Source: Pseudofrankia asymbiotica
Lineage (GTDB): Bacteria; Actinomycetota; Actinomycetes; Frankiales; Frankiaceae
DNA: 5,678 nt
NCBI RefSeq assembly: GCF_001983105.1
Contig: NZ_MOMC01000043.1
Coordinates: forward strand, 29,347 to 35,024
Direction of reading: 5' to 3'
Position numbers and translations under genes: made by a program. Positions 1-5,678 of the stretch are shown here, piece by piece (position 1 is the stretch's first letter; every line of letters starts with the position of its first letter). Under the pieces are notes generated by a model. It made no database searches and was not told the DNA's origin. It was given only the letters and a program-made list of their open reading frames with translations.

Positions 1-42
1 CCGCGTCCCGATAGACGGGCTTCGTCGTGGCGCGGTCACCAG

Positions 43-63
43 CGCCTCAGCAGAGCAGAGGCG
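43..63 (-). terminator. Weak hairpin downstream of the E3-like gene
   Basis: CGCCTC (43-48) and GAGGCG (58-63) can form a 6-base stem with a 9-base loop, 12 bases after the E3 stop. There is no following T-run on the transcribed strand, so a standard intrinsic terminator is not shown. It is listed because it is the only structure in the 74 gene-free bases at this end, and GC-rich actinobacteria often have such tail-less hairpins. Confidence 0.25.
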
Positions 64-74
64 TCCGCCCCGGC

Positions 75-2857
<2,783 letters not shown>

Positions 2858-2865
2858 CCGGTCCG

Positions 2866-2873
2866 CCCTCCTC
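2866..2873 (-). promoter_or_regulatory. Ribosome binding site of E2
   Basis: GAGGAGGG on the coding strand, eight bases before the GTG at 2857. It supports the GTG start, which keeps the whole lipoyl domain, over the ATG at codon 7 (2839). Confidence 0.75.
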
Positions 2874-2923
2874 GCCTGTCCTCGCCGTCTCGGCGCCGTA
2901 GCCGTGCTGGAAGGAGCCGCCGG

Positions 2924-3892
2924 CTATTCCAGGACGGACCGGACCGCCGCCGCGATCCGCTCGCTCGACGGGAACAGCGGCGCCTCCAGCGGCGGGGCGA
3001 ACGGGATGTGTATCTGCGGCGTGGTGACCCGCACGATCGGTGCCTGCAGGTGCCAGAAGCCGTGCTCGGCGACGACCGCCGCGATCTGGCTCGCCGCGCT
3101 GCAGACCTCGTGCGCGGGGTCGGCGACGACCAGCCGGCCGGTCTTCTCCACGGAGGCGAGGATCGTGTCGGTGTCCATCGGGGCGAGCGTGCGCGGGTCG
3201 ACGACCTCGACGGACACGCCCTCCTCCGCCAGGAGCTCGGCCGCCGCGAGAGCCTGCGGGACCGCGCCGGCGATGCCGACGACCGTGACGTCGGTGCCCT
3301 CACGCTTGACGTCGGCGACGCCAAGCGGCACGAGGTACTCCTCGTCGGGCAGGTCCTCGGCGGTGAACCAGCAGTTGCCGTCCTCGAAGCACAGCACCGG
3401 GTCGTCGTCGCGGATCGCGCTCTTGAGCATGCCCTTGACGTCGTAAGCGCTGCTCGGCGCGATGATCTTCAGGCCGGGCACCGTCATGAAGGTCGGGTAC
3501 GGCCGGTCACTGTGCTGGGCGGCGTTGCCGTTCCCGTAGAGCATGACGGCACGCATGACGACCGGGACCTTGGTCTGGCCGCCGTAGATGTACGTCGACT
3601 TCGCCGTCATGCTGACGATCTGGTCCATCGCGACGTACATGAACGGCGCGATGTTGAAGTCGGCGATCGGTCGCATGCCCGCCATCGCCGCGCCGGTCGC
3701 GGCACCCGCGATCGCACCCTCCGAGATCGGGGTGTTGCGCACCCGCTCCTTGCCGAAGTCCTCGACGAAGTTGCTGGTCGAGCCGTAGAGGTTGTTCGCG
3801 ACGTCCTCACCGAGGATGAACACCGACGGGTCGCGTTCCATCTCCTCGCGCATGGCCTCGCCGATGGCCATCAGATACGTGGTCTTCGCCAT
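2924..3892 (-). CDS. 2-oxoacid/acetoin dehydrogenase-type E1 component, beta subunit
   Basis: A 322-residue transketolase-like E1 beta, full family length (about 320-340). With E1 alpha it forms the alpha2beta2 thiamine-diphosphate enzyme that decarboxylates a 2-oxoacid, or cleaves acetoin, and acylates the E2 lipoyl group. Seen: ILGEDV (26-31), NTPISEGAIAGAATGAA (53-69) with E58 aligning with the conserved glutamate that contacts the thiamine aminopyrimidine, NAAQHSD (123-129) with H127 aligning with the conserved active-site histidine, PGLKIIAPS (139-147), and the C-terminal transketolase domain with VVDPRTLAPMD and the closing PSSERIAAAVRSVL. Many E1 beta proteins read AE rather than SE at the glutamate and HSQ rather than HSD. 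ATG start with AGGAG six bases upstream; a longer frame reaching back into E1 alpha is rejected because its extra sequence is Arg/Pro-rich noise. The stop is TAG, the only non-TGA stop among the five genes here. acoB would be the nearest name if the substrate is acetoin. Confidence 0.95.
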   Translation of the reverse strand: MAKTTYLMAIGEAMREEMERDPSVFILGEDVANNLYGSTSNFVEDFGKERVRNTPISEGAIAGAATGAAMAGMRPIADFNIAPFMYVAMDQIVSMTAKSTYIYGGQTKVPVVMRAVMLYGNGNAAQHSDRPYPTFMTVPGLKIIAPSSAYDVKGMLKSAIRDDDPVLCFEDGNCWFTAEDLPDEEYLVPLGVADVKREGTDVTVVGIAGAVPQALAAAELLAEEGVSVEVVDPRTLAPMDTDTILASVEKTGRLVVADPAHEVCSAASQIAAVVAEHGFWHLQAPIVRVTTPQIHIPFAPPLEAPLFPSSERIAAAVRSVLE

Positions 3893-3898
3893 TACCCG

Positions 3899-3903
3899 CT
3901 CCT
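3899..3903 (-). promoter_or_regulatory. Ribosome binding site of E1 beta
   Basis: AGGAG on the coding strand, six bases before the ATG at 3892. It fixes the E1 beta start inside a frame that is open far upstream. Confidence 0.75.
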
Positions 3904-3931
3904 GTCCAGTCCCTGGTCCCGGTCCGTGTCC
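3904..3931 (-). repeat. Five GGAC tetramers between E1 alpha and E1 beta
   Basis: The plus strand shows GTCC (GGAC on the coding strand) five times, at 3904, 3909, 3916, 3922 and 3928, spaced 5 to 7 bases apart. It fills most of the 43-base gap and runs into the E1 beta ribosome site. It may be a product of slippage in GC-rich DNA. No role is recognised. Confidence 0.5.
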
Positions 3932-3935
3932 GCCG

Positions 3936-4925
3936 TCAGCCGGCCGTGCGGGCCGGCAGCGGAACGGTGAACAGGTGGTCGAAGGCCTCGGCGGGTTCCG
4001 GGAACGGGCTTGTGCGGGCGAAGTCGACGGCGGCGGCCACCTCCGCACGGGCCTCGTCCTCGACGGTCTTCGCCGCGTCGTCGGACAGGACGCCGTCGGC
4101 GACGAGCCGGTCGCGCAGCAGCGGGATCGGGTCACGCCGCAGCCACTGCTCGCGTTCCTCGGTGGTGCGGTAGTTCTCGATGTGCAGGCCGAAGGCGTGG
4201 TTGTCGTAGCGGTAGGTCTTGGCCTCGACCAGCGTCGGGCCCTCGCCGCGGCGGGCGCGTTCGACCGCCCTCGTCACGACCTCGTGGACCGCGACGACGT
4301 CCTGGCCGTCCACGATCTCGCCCGGGATCCCGTAACCTGCCGCGCGGTCGGCGATGTCGGTGACGGCGACGACCTCCCTGGCCGACGTCGTGGCGCCGTA
4401 GCCGTTGTTCTCACAGAGGTAGATCACCGGCAGGTGCCAGATGGCGGCGAGGTTGAGCCCCTCGTGGAACATCCCCTCGTTGGAGGCGCCGTCGCCGAAG
4501 AAGCACAGGCAGACGCGGTCCTCACCACGCAGCTGGGCGGCGAGCGCCGCCCCGGCGGCGACCGGGATGCCGGAGCCGACGATGCTGGACTCGCCGAGGC
4601 TGCCGACGCTGAAGTCGGCCAGGTGCATCGACCCGCCCTTGCCCTGGTTCACGCCGGTCCTGCGGCCGAGCAGCTCCGCCATCAGCGGCGCGAGCGCCGC
4701 GCCCTTGCCGATCGGATGCCCGTGCGACCGGTGGTTGCCGAGCATGTAGTCGCGGCGCTCGACCGCCATGCAGGCGCCCACGATCTCCGCCTCCTGCCCG
4801 ATGGACAGGTGGATCGAGCCCGGGATGACACCCTCGGTCTTGAGTGCCTGGGCGCTCTCCTCGAACAGCCGGATCCGCAGCATCCGGCGATACATCTCCG
4901 CGAGTACTTCTGGCGATAAGGCCAC
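3936..4925 (-). CDS. 2-oxoacid/acetoin dehydrogenase-type E1 component, alpha subunit
   Basis: A 329-residue thiamine-diphosphate-binding E1 alpha, the short form typical of acetoin dehydrogenase and bacterial PDH/BCKDH alpha subunits. Seen: SIGQEA (41-46), NHRSHGHPIGKG (64-75, acetoin-dehydrogenase-like), GKGGSMH (95-101), and the thiamine/metal motif opening with GDGASNEG (144-151) and closing with ENN (172-174). DGQDVVAVHE (206-215) and the C-terminal PEPAEAFDHLF (309-319) are also usual. Odd: the loop that in most relatives reads YRxxGHSxSD is YRYDNHAFGL (238-247); the histidine is kept (H243) but the flanking glycine, serine and aspartate are lost. The GTG start is chosen because AGAGGAG lies seven bases upstream and the family's N-terminal helix begins there; an upstream start at 5009 would add 28 unrelated residues. 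Codon 3 is the rare leucine codon TTA. It leads the cassette, after a 100-base gap. Substrate unproven; acetoin is the best guess. Confidence 0.95.
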   Translation of the reverse strand: MALSPEVLAEMYRRMLRIRLFEESAQALKTEGVIPGSIHLSIGQEAEIVGACMAVERRDYMLGNHRSHGHPIGKGAALAPLMAELLGRRTGVNQGKGGSMHLADFSVGSLGESSIVGSGIPVAAGAALAAQLRGEDRVCLCFFGDGASNEGMFHEGLNLAAIWHLPVIYLCENNGYGATTSAREVVAVTDIADRAAGYGIPGEIVDGQDVVAVHEVVTRAVERARRGEGPTLVEAKTYRYDNHAFGLHIENYRTTEEREQWLRRDPIPLLRDRLVADGVLSDDAAKTVEDEARAEVAAAVDFARTSPFPEPAEAFDHLFTVPLPARTAG

Positions 4926-4932
4926 CGGTCGG

Positions 4933-4939
4933 CTCCTCT
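4933..4939 (-). promoter_or_regulatory. Ribosome binding site of E1 alpha
   Basis: AGAGGAG on the coding strand lies seven bases before the GTG at 4925. This is the strongest evidence for that start over the upstream in-frame start at 5009. It sits two bases after the 3' arm of the inverted repeat at 4942-4994, so it could be masked if that RNA stem forms. Confidence 0.8.
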
Positions 4940-4941
4940 GC

Positions 4942-4994
4942 CGTGGATGTCTTGGATGCAGGATACGCAGTCCAGGATCCTCATTCCATCCACG
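4942..4994 (-). repeat. Nested inverted repeat in the E1 alpha leader
   Basis: A perfect 8-base inverted repeat, CGTGGATG (4942-4949) and CATCCACG (4987-4994), encloses a second, 5-base one, AGGAT (4960-4964) and ATCCT (4977-4981). A further TGGATG copy at 4953-4958 could pair with the same distal arm (4987-4992) as the proximal arm does, giving two mutually exclusive stems. The segment also holds the palindrome AGGATCCT (4974-4981). It lies directly upstream of the E1 alpha ribosome site, so it could be a regulator's operator or a leader RNA structure. No known riboswitch class is recognised. The repeats are seen; the role is inferred. Confidence 0.5.
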
Positions 4995-5009
4995 TCGGCC
5001 CGGGGTCAA
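4981..5009 (-). promoter_or_regulatory. Possible promoter for the E1 alpha-E3 cassette
   Basis: On the coding strand TTGACC (5009-5004) matches the common -35 box well. Seventeen bases later stands GAATGA (4986-4981), a poor -10 box. An alternative -10 is TATCCT (4965-4960), which fits the TAnnnT pattern but has no good -35 at the right distance. The gap of 100 bases after the LLM gene makes an own promoter plausible, but nothing here proves one. Confidence 0.25.
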
Positions 5010-5025
5010 AGGCCGCCGGACTCGC

Positions 5026-5678
5026 TCAGGCGTCGACGATGGCCCGCATCCGCTCGACCAGGCGGACGGGATCCGGGCCGTGCGGGACGATCTCCAGGTA
5101 GGTCACCCCCGCCGCTCGGAAGGCGGCCACCCGCTCGGCCACCGCGGCGGGCGGGCCCGCCAGGACGAGCCCGTCGAGCAGGTCCGCCGGCAGGGCCGCC
5201 TCGGCTTCCTTCTTCTTACCGTCGAGATAGAGATCCTGGACGATCTTGGCAGCGTCCCCGAACCCGTACTGGGCGACGATGTCGTTGTAGAAGTTCTTGC
5301 CGCGCGCGCCCATCCCGCCGACGTAGAGCGCGACATGCGGGCGGATCGCATCCCGGACGGCCTCGATGTCGACGTCGTCGCCGACCGCGGTCCGACCGCC
5401 GGCGAGCACGTCCAGCGGCCCCAGCTCCGGCGCGCGCCGGGCGCGGCCCGCCGCCAGCGCGTCGCCCCAGACCAGGTCGGCCCGCTCGGGAAAGAACAGG
5501 AACGGGATCCAGCCGTCCGCGAGCTCCGCCGCCGCCGTCACGGCCCCCGACTTGAGGGCGGCCCACCAGACCGGCACGGCCGGCCGGTCCGGGCGGTTGA
5601 TCAACTTGAGCGGCTTGCCGAGCCCGGTCCCCGCGGACGCCGGCAGCGGAATCGTCACCGCGGCGCCGTCGTGGACCA
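5026..5678 (-). CDS. F420-dependent LLM-class oxidoreductase (Rv3520c-like), C-terminal part only
   Basis: The last 216 residues of a luciferase-like TIM-barrel protein whose start lies beyond the right edge. The frame is open through the edge (VHDGAAVTIPLP), so the GTG at 5658 is an internal valine, not a start. Full-length relatives are about 340 residues. Family signs: PLPASAGTGLGKPLKLI, the AAELADGWIPFLFF strand typical of F420-dependent LLM enzymes, then RPHVALYVGGMGARGKNFYND and IVQDLYLDGKKKEAEAALP, which closely resemble the actinobacterial Rv3520c-type subgroup as I remember it. Such enzymes use coenzyme F420 for hydride transfer, but most of this subgroup have no known substrate. No membrane segment is visible. 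It ends in TGA 100 bases before E1 alpha on the same strand, so it may be co-transcribed with the dehydrogenase genes or may be a separate unit. FMN use instead of F420 cannot be excluded from this fragment. Confidence 0.9.
   Translation of the reverse strand, partial: VHDGAAVTIPLPASAGTGLGKPLKLINRPDRPAVPVWWAALKSGAVTAAAELADGWIPFLFFPERADLVWGDALAAGRARRAPELGPLDVLAGGRTAVGDDVDIEAVRDAIRPHVALYVGGMGARGKNFYNDIVAQYGFGDAAKIVQDLYLDGKKKEAEAALPADLLDGLVLAGPPAAVAERVAAFRAAGVTYLEIVPHGPDPVRLVERMRAIVDA

Noticed and set aside
3893..4135. N-terminal extension of E1 beta reaching into E1 alpha
   Set aside because: The extra residues are Arg/Pro/Ser-rich noise from an alternative frame of E1 alpha, while the ATG at 3892 has a good ribosome site and matches the family N-terminus.
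4960..4987. ECF sigma-factor promoter, GGAAT followed by CGTATC
   Set aside because: The GGAAT (4987-4983) and CGTATC (4967-4962) pair is 15 bases apart and resembles ECF promoters only loosely; too weak to call.
4926..5009. Upstream start for E1 alpha at 5009
   Set aside because: It would add 28 unrelated residues and place the leader repeats inside the gene; the GTG at 4925 has a strong ribosome site.
4996..5015. Hairpin CGGCC/GGCCG after the LLM gene as a terminator
   Set aside because: Only five base pairs with a ten-base loop and no T-run; GGCC words are expected by chance in this composition, and it overlaps the possible -35 box.

Overview
This window reads as one minus-strand gene run from a GC-rich actinobacterium of the Pseudonocardia/Frankia/Mycobacterium/Streptomyces type. 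The reasons are very high GC, three GTG starts out of four visible starts, mostly TGA stops, almost no AT-rich codons, and a neighbour that belongs to the F420-dependent LLM oxidoreductases of the Rv3520c type, a family concentrated in F420-making actinobacteria. I cannot name the genus from the sequence alone.

Layout, in the direction of transcription (right to left). At 5678-5026 is the C-terminal part of an F420-dependent LLM-class oxidoreductase whose start lies outside the window. A 100-base gap (5025-4926) follows, with a nested inverted-repeat structure and a strong ribosome binding site. Then comes a complete 2-oxoacid/acetoin dehydrogenase-type cassette: E1 alpha (4925-3936), a 43-base gap, E1 beta (3892-2924), a 66-base gap, E2 acyltransferase (2857-1442), and an E3-like flavoprotein (1445-75) that overlaps the E2 stop by four bases. 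The last 74 bases hold no gene, only a weak hairpin.

How the genes work together: E1 alpha and E1 beta form the thiamine-diphosphate heterotetramer that attacks the substrate and passes an acyl group to the lipoyl arm of E2. E2 hands the acyl group to CoA. The E3-like protein would reoxidise the dihydrolipoyl arm. The gene order and the E1 alpha sequence look most like acetoin dehydrogenase (acoA-acoB-acoC-lpd), but the substrate cannot be fixed: pyruvate, branched-chain 2-oxoacids or another alpha-hydroxyketone remain possible.

The enzyme types are known, but several parts are off-pattern. E2 carries one lipoyl domain and two tandem subunit-binding domains. The E3-like protein keeps its FAD site and redox disulfide but has a degraded NAD-binding motif and an acidic residue where the usual flavin-side lysine sits. 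E1 alpha has an altered phosphate-loop motif and a rare TTA leucine as its third codon. The most interesting reading, which is inference, is a specialised dehydrogenase complex with an unusual electron outlet.
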